Shown: piece by piece, positions 26,560 to 33,870 of the stretch
Position numbering within the stretch: the stretch's first letter is position 1
Layout: the number at the start of each line of letters is the position of its first letter
From: a virus
Reading direction: 5' to 3' (one strand)
IMG/VR virus record: IMGVR_UViG_3300021964_012561
Location: 50,637-114,636 of that record
DNA length: 64,000 nucleotides
Program-made: the position numbers and the translations under genes
The notes under the pieces: model-generated
What the model saw: only the letters and a program-made list of their open reading frames with translations
Databases searched by the model: none
What the model was told of the DNA's origin: nothing

Positions 26560-28530
26560 ATGTCTAGATCATTTAGTTTAAATCAACTGACAGAAGGAAT
26601 CAGAGAACGTCATTTAGGCGCTGATACCTCACGTCTTGTGTCAAAATGGACACGTACCGGTCTTCTTCGAGGACTTAACGAAAACAAGCGCGAAAATATG
26701 GCTCGCATGCTTGAAAATCAAGCGTCTCAACTTCTTCGTGAGGCAAACACCTTAGGAAGCGGTGGATCTGCTAATAACATCGATGGATTCTCTAACATCG
26801 CATTTCCAATCGTTCGTCGTGTATTCGGTGGATTGGTTGCTAATGAATTGGTTTCCATTCAGCCTATGTCACTTCCAAGTGGACTTCTTTTCTACTTAGA
26901 TTACACATACGGTAGTGATATTCACGGTGAAGATGCAGGTGCAGGAAACGCTGCTGATACATCTTCAGCAAACATTTATGGAAAAGGTGATTCTCTTTAT
27001 GGTAATCCTTCTGGAAGTTCTATCCGAACAGGTGCAAATGCAGTTGGCGGTATGTACGACTTAGCTGGTAGTGGTTATTCTTTAGTACATTCTTCCTCAA
27101 ACATTCTTGCTGATAATGATGCAGCTCTAAACGATACTTTCCATGTACACAACATTGCTTCTGCATGGGGTGCATACAATACGGCTGGAACATTTACTAT
27201 TGGTAATTCTTTAGAAATTACTAATAATAAAAACCTTAAATTAATTCAGTATGATCCACAACTTATCAAAGAAATTTCAGAATACAGTACATCTTTTTCT
27301 GTTGGCTTCTTCGAGTTAGGTGAAACTATCAAATCACAATTTGACAGAACCAATGCAAAATCTTGGGGTCTTGTACAACATTTAGGTGCGGTAACTGCTA
27401 TCGATACAAATCTTTTGTCTTTTGATCAAGATGCTTCTGGTAATGCAATTACTGACTCTTCAGGAAACGCTTACCAAGATGGTACGGGTGTTTTTAACCT
27501 TAGAAGACTTAATCAAATTGGTACTTGGAACGCTTCTACCAAGGTTTGGACACCGGACGTGACTGGTGATCACTTATTAGCAGTTTTTAGAGGTGCACCA
27601 GCTGATACAACAGGTCGTACAGCGGCAGTTGAATTGCAACTAGTTGCTCCGGTACTTGATCAAGTATCAGCAGAAGGTGGAACCGGTGGAGTTGTAACTA
27701 TTCCTTCTTTCGAATCTGGATTTTCTGCTGGTTCTACCGGAAATGTTGCTCCAATTATACCTGAAATCGACATCAAGATCGAGTCTATCGCGGTAACAGC
27801 TCAGACACGTAAGTTAAGAGCTCGTTGGTCTCCAGAACTCGCTCAAGATCTTAATGCTTATCATTCAATGGACGCTGAGGTTGAATTGACCCAGATTCTT
27901 TCTGAGCAGATTGCATTAGAAATTGATCGTGAAATTCTTAATGACCTTCTTGTTGAAGCAAAAGGTGCTAACTACTACTGGTCACGTGCTCCTGGTAAAT
28001 TCGTTAAGAAAGACACCGGTGCAGTTGCTTCTAGTACAATTGGTCCTAACTTTACTGGTACAGTTCGCGAATGGTACGAAACTCTTGTTGAAACCATTAT
28101 CGACGTTGCTAATGAAATTCATAGAAAGACTCTTCGTGGAGCTGCTAACTTTATCGTGGTATCACCTGAAGTTGCAACTATTTTCGAAGCATCAGTTCTT
28201 TACAAGCCAAGCATCAAAATTGATGGACAAGGACAGACATCTGCTCCTTTCTCTATCGGTGCAGAGTCGATTGGATCTCTTTCTAACAGATTTACTGTTT
28301 ACAAAGATCCTTACTTCCCACGCAACAAGATCCTTGTAGGATACAAAGGTGGATCATACCTTGAGTCTGGATACGTCTATGCTCCTTATGTACCACTTAT
28401 CGTTACTCCTACAATCTTCGCACCTGAAGATTTCACACCAAGAAAAGGTGTAATGACTCGTTACGGTAAGAAAATGGTACGTGCCGATTTCTACGGAACA
28501 GTTACATGCCTTGACATGGACATTATCTAA
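26560..28530 (+). CDS. Major capsid protein (gp23-like)
   Basis: The 656-residue protein is larger than T4 gp23 (521 residues). The N-terminal region ends in SQLLREANTLG, with LRE followed by Ala at residue 61/62. This matches the T4 processing site, where the prohead protease removes 65 residues. The mature region contains NIAFPIVRRVFGGLVANELVSIQPMSLPSGLLFYLDY, a hallmark of this HK97-fold capsid family, and later QTRKLRARWSPELAQDL. Codon use is visibly less AT-rich than neighbours (many C-ending codons), as expected for a very highly expressed gene. A TAGGAG SD precedes the ATG and a terminator follows. Confidence 0.96.
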   Translation: MSRSFSLNQLTEGIRERHLGADTSRLVSKWTRTGLLRGLNENKRENMARMLENQASQLLREANTLGSGGSANNIDGFSNIAFPIVRRVFGGLVANELVSIQPMSLPSGLLFYLDYTYGSDIHGEDAGAGNAADTSSANIYGKGDSLYGNPSGSSIRTGANAVGGMYDLAGSGYSLVHSSSNILADNDAALNDTFHVHNIASAWGAYNTAGTFTIGNSLEITNNKNLKLIQYDPQLIKEISEYSTSFSVGFFELGETIKSQFDRTNAKSWGLVQHLGAVTAIDTNLLSFDQDASGNAITDSSGNAYQDGTGVFNLRRLNQIGTWNASTKVWTPDVTGDHLLAVFRGAPADTTGRTAAVELQLVAPVLDQVSAEGGTGGVVTIPSFESGFSAGSTGNVAPIIPEIDIKIESIAVTAQTRKLRARWSPELAQDLNAYHSMDAEVELTQILSEQIALEIDREILNDLLVEAKGANYYWSRAPGKFVKKDTGAVASSTIGPNFTGTVREWYETLVETIIDVANEIHRKTLRGAANFIVVSPEVATIFEASVLYKPSIKIDGQGQTSAPFSIGAESIGSLSNRFTVYKDPYFPRNKILVGYKGGSYLESGYVYAPYVPLIVTPTIFAPEDFTPRKGVMTRYGKKMVRADFYGTVTCLDMDII

Positions 28531-28556
28531 TCTTTAGGTAGATGATTTAAAACCAT

Positions 28557-28590
28557 AGGGTGCGGTGTTTATTCACCCACCCTTTTTTTT
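28557..28590 (+). terminator. Intrinsic terminator after the capsid gene
   Basis: AGGGTG (28557-28562), a bulged C, and GGTG (28564-28567) pair with CACCC and ACCCT at 28574-28583, leaving a six-base loop (TTTATT). Eight T residues follow directly. The stem of about ten pairs plus T-tract is a strong Rho-independent terminator, placed 26 bases after the capsid stop codon. Confidence 0.88.
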
Positions 28591-28601
28591 ATGGAGAAAA
28601 A

Positions 28602-29135
28602 ATGAAAATAAGTAAAAAAGATTTAAAAATGTTAATTGAAAATTATGTAAGCGAAGGATGGGCTGATCAAGTAAATTCAAATTATGCTGATGGGATGAGA
28701 GACAGCTTAAAAGGTGCTGGTTTCAAAGAAGATAATATGTGGGACATGAATTCTCACTATAAGGCAGCTGATACTTTTCATGCACATCTACAGCAAGGTT
28801 ATGATTATGAAACTGATATGAATGGAGACGATGTACAAATTGATGAAGAAGTAGAAACTCCTAAAGGGGAAGTTTCAATAGTTCCTTGCCCTAATGGCTT
28901 GACTGTGTTAATTGGTAAAAATGGTGCACCAGATTTGCTAGTGCCAAAATATTCTAAAAAGAGTACACGTGAGCCTAAGGTTTTATCATCACAAGAAAAA
29001 GCTGTTGTAGCTTTTATAGAAAAGTATGGTAAGAAATTTAAAACAGACAATGAAAGACTAAGAGTAGAAAAATCAGGTTTAACTCCGTACACTAAATTAT
29101 CTGTTAATGGGTATAGCATTTGTTTTGTTCCTTAA
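28602..29135 (+). CDS. Putative packaged protein with targeting leader
   Basis: The ATG at 28602 follows GGAG at 28593-28596. The 177-residue protein begins MKISKKDLKMLIENYVSEG, which matches the shared leader and has VSE followed by Gly as a possible cleavage site. A helical segment follows (SNYADGMRDSLKGAGFKED), then a C-terminal beta-rich domain from about residue 80 that ends in NGYSICFVP. The function is unknown. It is the first gene after the capsid terminator. Packaging in the head is inferred from the leader. Confidence 0.6.
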   Translation: MKISKKDLKMLIENYVSEGWADQVNSNYADGMRDSLKGAGFKEDNMWDMNSHYKAADTFHAHLQQGYDYETDMNGDDVQIDEEVETPKGEVSIVPCPNGLTVLIGKNGAPDLLVPKYSKKSTREPKVLSSQEKAVVAFIEKYGKKFKTDNERLRVEKSGLTPYTKLSVNGYSICFVP

Positions 29136-29219
29136 TCATTATACATTTATTAAAAATTTTGTACTATTACCTAGTATCATTAAGATACATTTACACACAA
29201 TACACACACGGAGAAAATC

Positions 29220-29411
29220 ATGGCTAGTAATCCATATGAACTGCGCCAAGGTCTTTTAGGACAAGCCCAACAAATTTTAGTAGAAGCATACCACAGTGAA
29301 GTGCAACGATGTCGAGATCAAGGCGTTGCTGCTCATAATGTAAAGTTTCCTTCAACAGAAGATATTATAGCAGAAGCTGAAAAGCTTTATGCATTTGTAC
29401 AAAAAAAATAA
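29220..29411 (+). CDS. Small conserved-looking protein
   Basis: The 63-residue, helical protein begins MASNPYELRQGLLGQAQQIL and follows an ACGGAG SD. Short proteins with this SNPYELR start are familiar to me from T4-like marine phages, where they are annotated as hypothetical. No metal or catalytic motif was seen. A leader of about 80 bases with ACACAC repeats precedes it. Confidence 0.6.
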   Translation: MASNPYELRQGLLGQAQQILVEAYHSEVQRCRDQGVAAHNVKFPSTEDIIAEAEKLYAFVQKK

Positions 29412-29471
29412 ACAAATAAAATTTATTTTTTAAAACATACTTATTTTTAACAAGCTAAGTTAGGAGTAAGT

Positions 29472-30065
29472 ATGTTTTTTTTGTTGTTTCTTTTAAGTTT
29501 TTTATCTTTTGGAGGTGAGCCGCAACCTGACATGTCGATTACGGTAACTGCAGTTAAAGGTGTGACAATTTTTGTTGACAAACCTATTGTTATAGGTGGA
29601 GGAGAAACTTATCAATCTTCTGAATTAGAATTTTTAATTACAAGTTATGCGACTTTACATAAAGAAACTTTTGTCAAAGATCCGCGAATGATAAATAGTA
29701 TTTATAACGCATCAACTGTCCAAACGGTTAATTCTGAATGTAACTGGTTAGGTAATTCAATAGATTGTGCAACTTCTGAATATATGTATGTTTTAAAAAC
29801 GCAGGTGGTTATTAATCCTGTTAGAGCATACGTCACAGTTACACTGCATGACCACAGAATGAATGCAGTTTCTTCAGCTACAGTATCCAATAAACATCAA
29901 AGAAGTGTAATACAGCTGGTACAGCAAACACAATCTCAAGGCTTGTTAGGTAGTACAACAACTACAAATCCTCAAAAGCCAGAAATATTTAGCGTAGAGC
30001 CGTATCTTTATGAAAAAGATTTTCGCCAAGCTGTTATTTTAATGTATAGCTCATTTCGATTTTAA
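29472..30065 (+). CDS. Predicted exported protein
   Basis: The 197-residue protein begins with an uncharged hydrophobic segment (MFFLLFLLSFLSFGGEP) that looks like a signal peptide or a single membrane anchor; it lacks the usual basic n-region. The rest is beta-rich with two Cys (in NSECNW and DCATSE, residues about 77 and 85) that could form a disulfide in the periplasm. Such phage-encoded envelope proteins may act in lysis or superinfection exclusion, but there is no motif to choose. An AGGAG SD precedes the ATG, and the gene overlaps the end of the minus-strand gene by four bases. Confidence 0.6.
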   Translation: MFFLLFLLSFLSFGGEPQPDMSITVTAVKGVTIFVDKPIVIGGGETYQSSELEFLITSYATLHKETFVKDPRMINSIYNASTVQTVNSECNWLGNSIDCATSEYMYVLKTQVVINPVRAYVTVTLHDHRMNAVSSATVSNKHQRSVIQLVQQTQSQGLLGSTTTTNPQKPEIFSVEPYLYEKDFRQAVILMYSSFRF

Positions 30066-30400
30066 ATGAAATCTTTCCAAGCGTGAGGTTTTCTATCTTT
30101 AAGGTAATTTAAGTCTTTGTCGTTTTCATACGCTTCTCTTTCAAATGGAATTGCATAATAAGCTTTTCTACCATTTAAACCTTCTAATCTCGCTTTAAGC
30201 CAGTACCATACATAAAGAACATAAAAACCAATCAACCAGAGTTCTCTCTGTTGAACAAGGTGAATCTTTTCGTGATTGTATACAGTAACATCAAGCTTTT
30301 CTTTTGAAATAATAAACGGGTATAACGTAATCGCATAGACATCAATAAAAAGACTCATTGCTTTGCAAAATTTTGGGCTAATTATTATTATTGGTTTCAT
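30062..30400 (-). CDS. HExxH metallopeptidase-like membrane protein
   Basis: Reading on the minus strand, I choose the ATG at 30400, preceded by AGGAG, giving 112 residues. His43-Glu44-x2-His47 (NHEKIHLVQQREL) matches a zinc HExxH motif, and the later FEREAY (Glu87/Glu89) could supply the third ligand. Between them is one hydrophobic helix (WLIGFYVLYVWYWLKARL, about 55-72). The pattern resembles a small membrane-associated family seen in bacterial genomes, in my recollection especially Bacteroidota. Proteolytic activity is inference. It lies one base downstream of the exonuclease gene, and the pair forms a minus-strand cassette. Confidence 0.6.
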   Translation of the reverse strand: MKPIIIISPKFCKAMSLFIDVYAITLYPFIISKEKLDVTVYNHEKIHLVQQRELWLIGFYVLYVWYWLKARLEGLNGRKAYYAIPFEREAYENDKDLNYLKDRKPHAWKDFI

Positions 30401-30401
30401 G

Positions 30402-31328
30402 TTATCTCCTATTGTATGGATATTTAGGCTTGAGTGTGTCAACAGCGAACCTACCACCTCTATTTGGATCTAGTAAGTATTGTAATGTTTTATAAAGCAC
30501 CTCCATTGTCATGCCAATGTCTGCAGTAGCTTCATGCCACGATTCATTGTCAATTTCAAATGCTGTTGCCATCATGCCTAGGCGGCTAGCAAGATAAGGT
30601 TTTCCTTTATACGATAATGCTGTGATACTGTCGATAATGTGTTTGTCTTCTGCATTCATTTCTGACTCATTTTTTTGCACATATTGTAAAACTGCTTTTA
30701 AATAATTATCAATAATTGCGATAGAATCCATTACGGCAATGTCTGGTGCATTTAGTCCACCTCTTTGGTAAAAAAGATTTGTCATTTTTGCGTCAAAAGG
30801 AGAATTGTGGGCCCAAAAAACTATTTTTCCTGTGGGGCTGGCTGTTTTTTGGGCCTGTATGTATTGATTAAACATTTCAGCGCCTTCTGCTTGATTAACA
30901 CGAGGTACACCATCACCACCATAATAATCATTCATGTCTAAAAGCCCTGGAATTGAGTATTTTGGGTCGCCTTGATAAGTTCCAGCATCAAGTTGGGCTT
31001 GTTGCCTTTGAATTTCAGTCTCAGTGTCGGATGTTAGTATAATCTTAACATTAAACATTCCATCGTTGACTGGGGAAGGTATTTGTTCTAATCCATTTGG
31101 TTCATAAGCTATAGCAGCTAACTGAGTAATTTGTACGAAATTAGGAACAGAACCGTCTTTGTTGGGTAAACCTGTCGTTTCTGTATCAAAAAAGACCCAA
31201 TTGTGTTGCGCAAGATCTTTAAGTTTGGAAATCATGGCAGAAAATTCAGGTGGGTAAAAACTAGGGCTAACTGAACGTTCATTTATAAACTTGCGCCACT
31301 CAGTTAAAATTTGCTTCATGTTATTCAT
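30402..31328 (-). CDS. DEDDh 3'-5' exonuclease with leader peptide
   Basis: The 308-residue protein has the DnaQ/epsilon-type exonuclease motifs: ExoI FDTETTG (Asp48, Glu50), ExoII AHNSPFDAK (Asp179) and ExoIII WHEATAD (His265, Asp270). It therefore belongs to the DEDDh class that removes nucleotides from DNA or RNA 3' ends. An extra N-terminal segment, MKQILTEW then KFINERS, precedes the domain and resembles T4 internal-protein leaders (MKTYQEFIAEA); INE followed by Arg at residue 17/18 could be a prohead-protease site. An AAGGAG SD favours the ATG at 31328. It could proofread for the small polymerase at 56784 or be packaged; both are inference. Confidence 0.85.
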   Translation of the reverse strand: MNNMKQILTEWRKFINERSVSPSFYPPEFSAMISKLKDLAQHNWVFFDTETTGLPNKDGSVPNFVQITQLAAIAYEPNGLEQIPSPVNDGMFNVKIILTSDTETEIQRQQAQLDAGTYQGDPKYSIPGLLDMNDYYGGDGVPRVNQAEGAEMFNQYIQAQKTASPTGKIVFWAHNSPFDAKMTNLFYQRGGLNAPDIAVMDSIAIIDNYLKAVLQYVQKNESEMNAEDKHIIDSITALSYKGKPYLASRLGMMATAFEIDNESWHEATADIGMTMEVLYKTLQYLLDPNRGGRFAVDTLKPKYPYNRR

Positions 31329-31403
31329 TCAATCTCCTTTAAAACTTTCTTCTTTTATGTTATAATTATCTTTATTAATAGCTATTTACTAAAGGAGAAA
31401 ACA
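31329..31403. promoter_or_regulatory. Divergent intergenic region with -10 box
   Basis: This gap separates the minus-strand exonuclease from the plus-strand gene at 31404. TATAAT occurs at 31361-31366 on the plus strand, 38 bases before the start codon, but without a good -35 at 17 bases. On the minus strand the same AT-rich block reads TTATAAC about 30 bases before the exonuclease start. Two SDs (AAGGAG on each strand) flank it. It must contain the promoter of the minus-strand pair unless transcription enters from farther away. Confidence 0.45.
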
Positions 31404-31739
31404 ATGCCAATAGCAAAAAAAACAGTAGAAGCAAAAAAAGAAGAAGTAGCAACTCACAAGCACGATGACTTATTGAAAGAAATCAATGCACTTAAAAAAG
31501 AATTAGAAACAGTTAAGGCAGAATCAGCAGCACTTAAAGGTCAATGTCATAGCTGCTGCGGAGATTTATCAGATCTTAAAAAACAGCTTAGTAGCTTAAA
31601 ATCAGCGCCTGCAGCTAGTAAAGATGGTAGAGTTGATTTATTAATTGACATTCTTAAGCTTAATTTAGCAAAAGGAAAACCGCAAGCAGTGGCAATTAAA
31701 GATAGTAAAAAAGCTGAGGCAATTTTAAATTCTTTGTAA
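31404..31739 (+). CDS. Small coiled-coil protein
   Basis: The ATG at 31404 follows AAAGGAG. The 111-residue protein has a Lys/Ala/Glu-rich N terminus, a heptad-like coiled coil (DLLKEINALKKELETVKAES), a Cys pair (CHSCCGDL) near residue 50 and a helical C terminus (VDLLIDILKLNLAKGKPQAV). It could be a small virion or scaffold-interacting protein. I do not recognise the family. It shares its transcript with the highly translated protein downstream. Confidence 0.55.
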   Translation: MPIAKKTVEAKKEEVATHKHDDLLKEINALKKELETVKAESAALKGQCHSCCGDLSDLKKQLSSLKSAPAASKDGRVDLLIDILKLNLAKGKPQAVAIKDSKKAEAILNSL

Positions 31740-31750
31740 TAATTAATAGC

Positions 31751-31822
31751 AGGCCCGGCACAAGCATAATAGCTGATCTCGCCAGTGTGTCGGAATCTTG
31801 CGAACCTAAAAGGAGGTGAATT
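31751..31822 (+). promoter_or_regulatory. Structured mRNA leader with near-perfect Shine-Dalgarno
   Basis: This GC-richer segment folds by eye. CCGGCACA (31755-31762) pairs with TGTGTCGG (31786-31793), eight pairs with one G-U. AGG (31751-31753) pairs with CCT (31805-31807). TCGC in the loop (31779-31782) can pair with GCGA (31800-31803), making a pseudoknot possible. Just downstream is AAGGAGGTGA (31810-31819), a full complement to the 16S rRNA 3' end, three bases before the ATG at 31823. The structure probably keeps the SD open or protects the mRNA 5' end, raising expression of the downstream virion protein; this role is inferred. Confidence 0.6.
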
Positions 31823-32263
31823 ATGCCAACAATTATAGTTGATCCTAAAAAAGGACTACATCAAAAAGCAGCAACATCAACAGAACCCGCAGGTTCTTTG
31901 TCCGGACATAAAAATGTTGTTAAGACATTAACCGGTGCGACAACTTTAACTGAAACTGACAGCGGCAAAACTTTTTTATTAAGTTTATCGGAGGGGACAG
32001 TGCAATTTCCTGTTAAGCCAGGATGGCATGGAGAATTTATCATAACCGGTTCTTGTGCAGCTGTTGTTTCTGGAAGTGATGCAGGTGGAATTGCTGTTGA
32101 TGGAATTTCTAGACAGTTAGGAGGTGATGCTTCTGAGGATGCCGTCGTAATTGCGAATGGAAAAGCGACTTTTCAGGTCGGCACAACAGCTTCAGGAGAC
32201 AGAGTAAAAATAAACGTTTTGACAACTGCATTAATAGACGTGCAGACTGCAACTAGTACTTAA
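31823..32263 (+). CDS. Probable abundant virion (decoration-type) protein
   Basis: The 146-residue protein begins MPTIIVDPKKGLHQKAATST and is Thr/Ser/Gly/Val-rich with a regular beta-strand pattern, and it has no catalytic motif. The very strong SD, the structured leader upstream and the terminator directly downstream suggest high-level late expression. These features fit a capsid decoration protein or head fibre protein, but no family match is claimed. The composition also fits a beta-sandwich tail protein. Confidence 0.6.
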   Translation: MPTIIVDPKKGLHQKAATSTEPAGSLSGHKNVVKTLTGATTLTETDSGKTFLLSLSEGTVQFPVKPGWHGEFIITGSCAAVVSGSDAGGIAVDGISRQLGGDASEDAVVIANGKATFQVGTTASGDRVKINVLTTALIDVQTATST

Positions 32264-32280
32264 TTTTATTTTAACTTTAT

Positions 32281-32310
32281 AAAAGACACTCATTTCGGGT
32301 GTCTTTTTTT
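32281..32310 (+). terminator. Intrinsic terminator
   Basis: AAAAGACAC (32281-32289) pairs with GTGTCTTTT (32299-32307), with an inner T-G wobble and a seven-base loop (CATTTCG). The T-run continues to 32310. It lies 17 bases after the stop of the virion protein gene and separates it from the following cluster of targeting-leader genes. Confidence 0.9.
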
Positions 32311-32400
32311 ATGTTTGCAAGAAGTTACTGTTTAGTTTATGTGATACTTTAAAGTGTTAGGTGATAATTATTAAGGACATATATATTGGAGGTTACAGAG

Positions 32401-32751
32401 ATGTCTCAGTTAAACAGAAAACAGTTGAGAAAAATGCTTTTAAAAGAATTTAAAATGATTGGAATGGCTAGTCCGCATGTAGGAATGTTGGGAAGTTCAC
32501 CATTTCAGCAAAATGATCATGGTTGTGATGCATGTGGAATGTCACCTTGTGGATGTGACGAGCATGAAGATCATGATCATGGACAATTTAGTATGACAGT
32601 TGGAAAAGCTGATTATGTAGGTGGTCATAAAGGACAAGTTTCAAAAGAAGATTGTTGCAAAGCTGTGCTTTGTCTTATTGAATGCTGTGATTGTCCTGAA
32701 ACGAAAGCATTACTTCAGGAATGTTGCGAAGATATTCTTTCTCGTTGTTAA
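32401..32751 (+). CDS. Cys/His-rich protein with targeting leader
   Basis: I place the start at ATG 32401, eight bases after GGAGG (32388-32392). The 116-residue product begins MSQLNRKQLRKMLLKEF, the shared leader. It then carries a metal-binding-like stretch (CDACGMSPCGCDEHEDHDHG, about 38-57) and a second Cys cluster near the C terminus (CCKAVLCLIECCDC then ECCEDILSRC). About a dozen Cys plus many His/Asp suggest binding of several metal ions or disulfides. It opens a run of leader-bearing genes. The function is unknown; packaging is inference. Confidence 0.65.
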   Translation: MSQLNRKQLRKMLLKEFKMIGMASPHVGMLGSSPFQQNDHGCDACGMSPCGCDEHEDHDHGQFSMTVGKADYVGGHKGQVSKEDCCKAVLCLIECCDCPETKALLQECCEDILSRC

Positions 32752-32759
32752 TTTTATAG

Positions 32760-33149
32760 ATGTATCTAACTCGTCGCAATCTTCGATCATTGATTCTAGA
32801 ATCTATCAGTGAGATTTTAAGTGAAGCTGATCCGAAAGTAGGCACAGGTAAAAAGCCAAAAGGATCAGGTCGAAGATTGTATACAGACGAAAACCCAAAA
32901 GATACAGTTCGTGTTAAATTTTCAAATGTTTCAGATATTAGAAAAACATTTTCTAAAAAAAGTTTTAAGTCAAAATCACATAAGCGTCAATCACAAATAA
33001 TTAATTTGGTACACCAAAGGGTTCGAGCAGCATATAAAAATGCAAAAGATCCAAAAGTTAAAAAACGTTTAAAAAAAGCTTATGATTATGCTAAAAAAAG
33101 AAAAGAAGCAAGCAAAAGAAAAACAGAAAGAATGAGAAAGAAAAAATGA
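32760..33149 (+). CDS. Very basic protein with targeting leader
   Basis: The 129-residue protein begins MYLTRRNLRSLILESISEILSE, the shared leader, and LSE followed by Ala at residue 22/23 is an ideal prohead-protease site. The mature part is extremely Lys/Arg-rich (GKKPKGSGRRLYTDENPKD, then HKRQSQIINLVHQRVRAAY and a Lys-rich helical tail). It probably binds nucleic acid, as expected for a protein packed with DNA. T4 internal proteins are likewise basic. The end overlaps the next start by four bases (ATGA). Confidence 0.7.
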   Translation: MYLTRRNLRSLILESISEILSEADPKVGTGKKPKGSGRRLYTDENPKDTVRVKFSNVSDIRKTFSKKSFKSKSHKRQSQIINLVHQRVRAAYKNAKDPKVKKRLKKAYDYAKKRKEASKRKTERMRKKK

Positions 33150-33523
33150 AACTAACAAGAGCGTTTTTAAGAAATTTAATTAAAGAAGTTAAAGGTGACA
33201 AGTCTTGCAAAAAAGCAACACAAGATCCTGAGTACAATAAAAAGAAAAAAGAAATTGCAGCTTCAAAAAAAGACGTTGCATATGGTCCTTCTAGCAGGCC
33301 TGAATTAAAAGATTATGCAAAGAAAGGCAAACTTTGTGGTAATTGTGGTGCATTTGATGTAACAAAAGAAATGCAAAATTGCATGAATGTTAAATACCCA
33401 AAAAAAATCGACGCTAACTTTTTAATTAAAGGTAAAAAGAAAGGCTACTGTTTAATGCATGACTTTATGTGTTCAGGTCATAAGACTTGTTTGACTTGGG
33501 GTTCAGGCGGTCCGAAAAAATGA
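33146..33523 (+). CDS. HiPIP-like Cys-motif protein with targeting leader
   Basis: The 125-residue protein begins MKLTRAFLRNLIKE. After a Lys-rich linker it has Cys64-x2-Cys67 (CGNCGAF), Cys79, Cys102 (GYC), Cys109 and Cys115 followed by TW. The CxxCxxF, then GYC, then C-x-x-W spacing recalls high-potential iron-sulfur proteins or small Fe-S or zinc domains of similar shape. A bound Fe-S cluster is inference; zinc is the alternative. It overlaps its neighbours on both sides by ATGA-type junctions, so it is co-translated with the other leader-bearing genes. Confidence 0.65.
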   Translation: MKLTRAFLRNLIKEVKGDKSCKKATQDPEYNKKKKEIAASKKDVAYGPSSRPELKDYAKKGKLCGNCGAFDVTKEMQNCMNVKYPKKIDANFLIKGKKKGYCLMHDFMCSGHKTCLTWGSGGPKK

Positions 33524-33870
33524 AACTTACTAGGCAAAAATTAAAATCGCTTATTCTTGAAATCTTTTTACAAGAAAAAAAGAAACGTAAAAAGCGTAAA
33601 AAGAAAAAGATTGATTATAAAAAAGCCTATAAAAAATACCACAGTTCAAAAAAAGCTAAACAAGAGCGTGCACAAAGAAATGCTGCTGGCCGAAAATTAA
33701 AAAAGATGGGTGTTAAAATACCTAGTGGTTATGAAATAGATCATAAAAATCCGATAAATAGTGGTGGATCAAATGATTTGTCTAACTTAAGAATAATTCC
33801 TCGTGGTAAAAATAGAGCTTTAGGACAAAAAATAACAACTGCAAAAAGAAAAAAGAACGGGAGTTATTAA
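33520..33870 (+). CDS. HNH endonuclease-like protein with targeting leader
   Basis: The ATG at 33520 overlaps the preceding TGA; an upstream in-frame start lacks the leader and is less likely. The 116-residue protein begins MKLTRQKLKSLILE, then has a very basic linker (residues 18-60) and a compact HNH motif: EIDHKNPIN (Asp74, His75), SGG, SNDLSNLR (Asn89) and KNRALG (Asn98). This matches the H-x2-P...GG...NL...N pattern of small HNH nucleases. It follows the HiPIP-like gene in an overlapping run. A packaged DNA nuclease delivered to the host is the inferred role; a homing or packaging nuclease is the alternative. Confidence 0.8.
   Translation: MKLTRQKLKSLILEIFLQEKKKRKKRKKKKIDYKKAYKKYHSSKKAKQERAQRNAAGRKLKKMGVKIPSGYEIDHKNPINSGGSNDLSNLRIIPRGKNRALGQKITTAKRKKNGSY

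Noticed and set aside
31741-31822. Possible tRNA or tRNA fragment in the GC-richer gap
   Set aside because: It lacks a cloverleaf: no seven-pair acceptor stem, no T-loop GGTTCRA and no anticodon arm in register. A hairpin leader explains it better.
32621-32812. Plus-strand frame overlapping 32401 and 32760 genes
   Set aside because: It conflicts with two better supported genes, has no SD and gives a low-quality translation.
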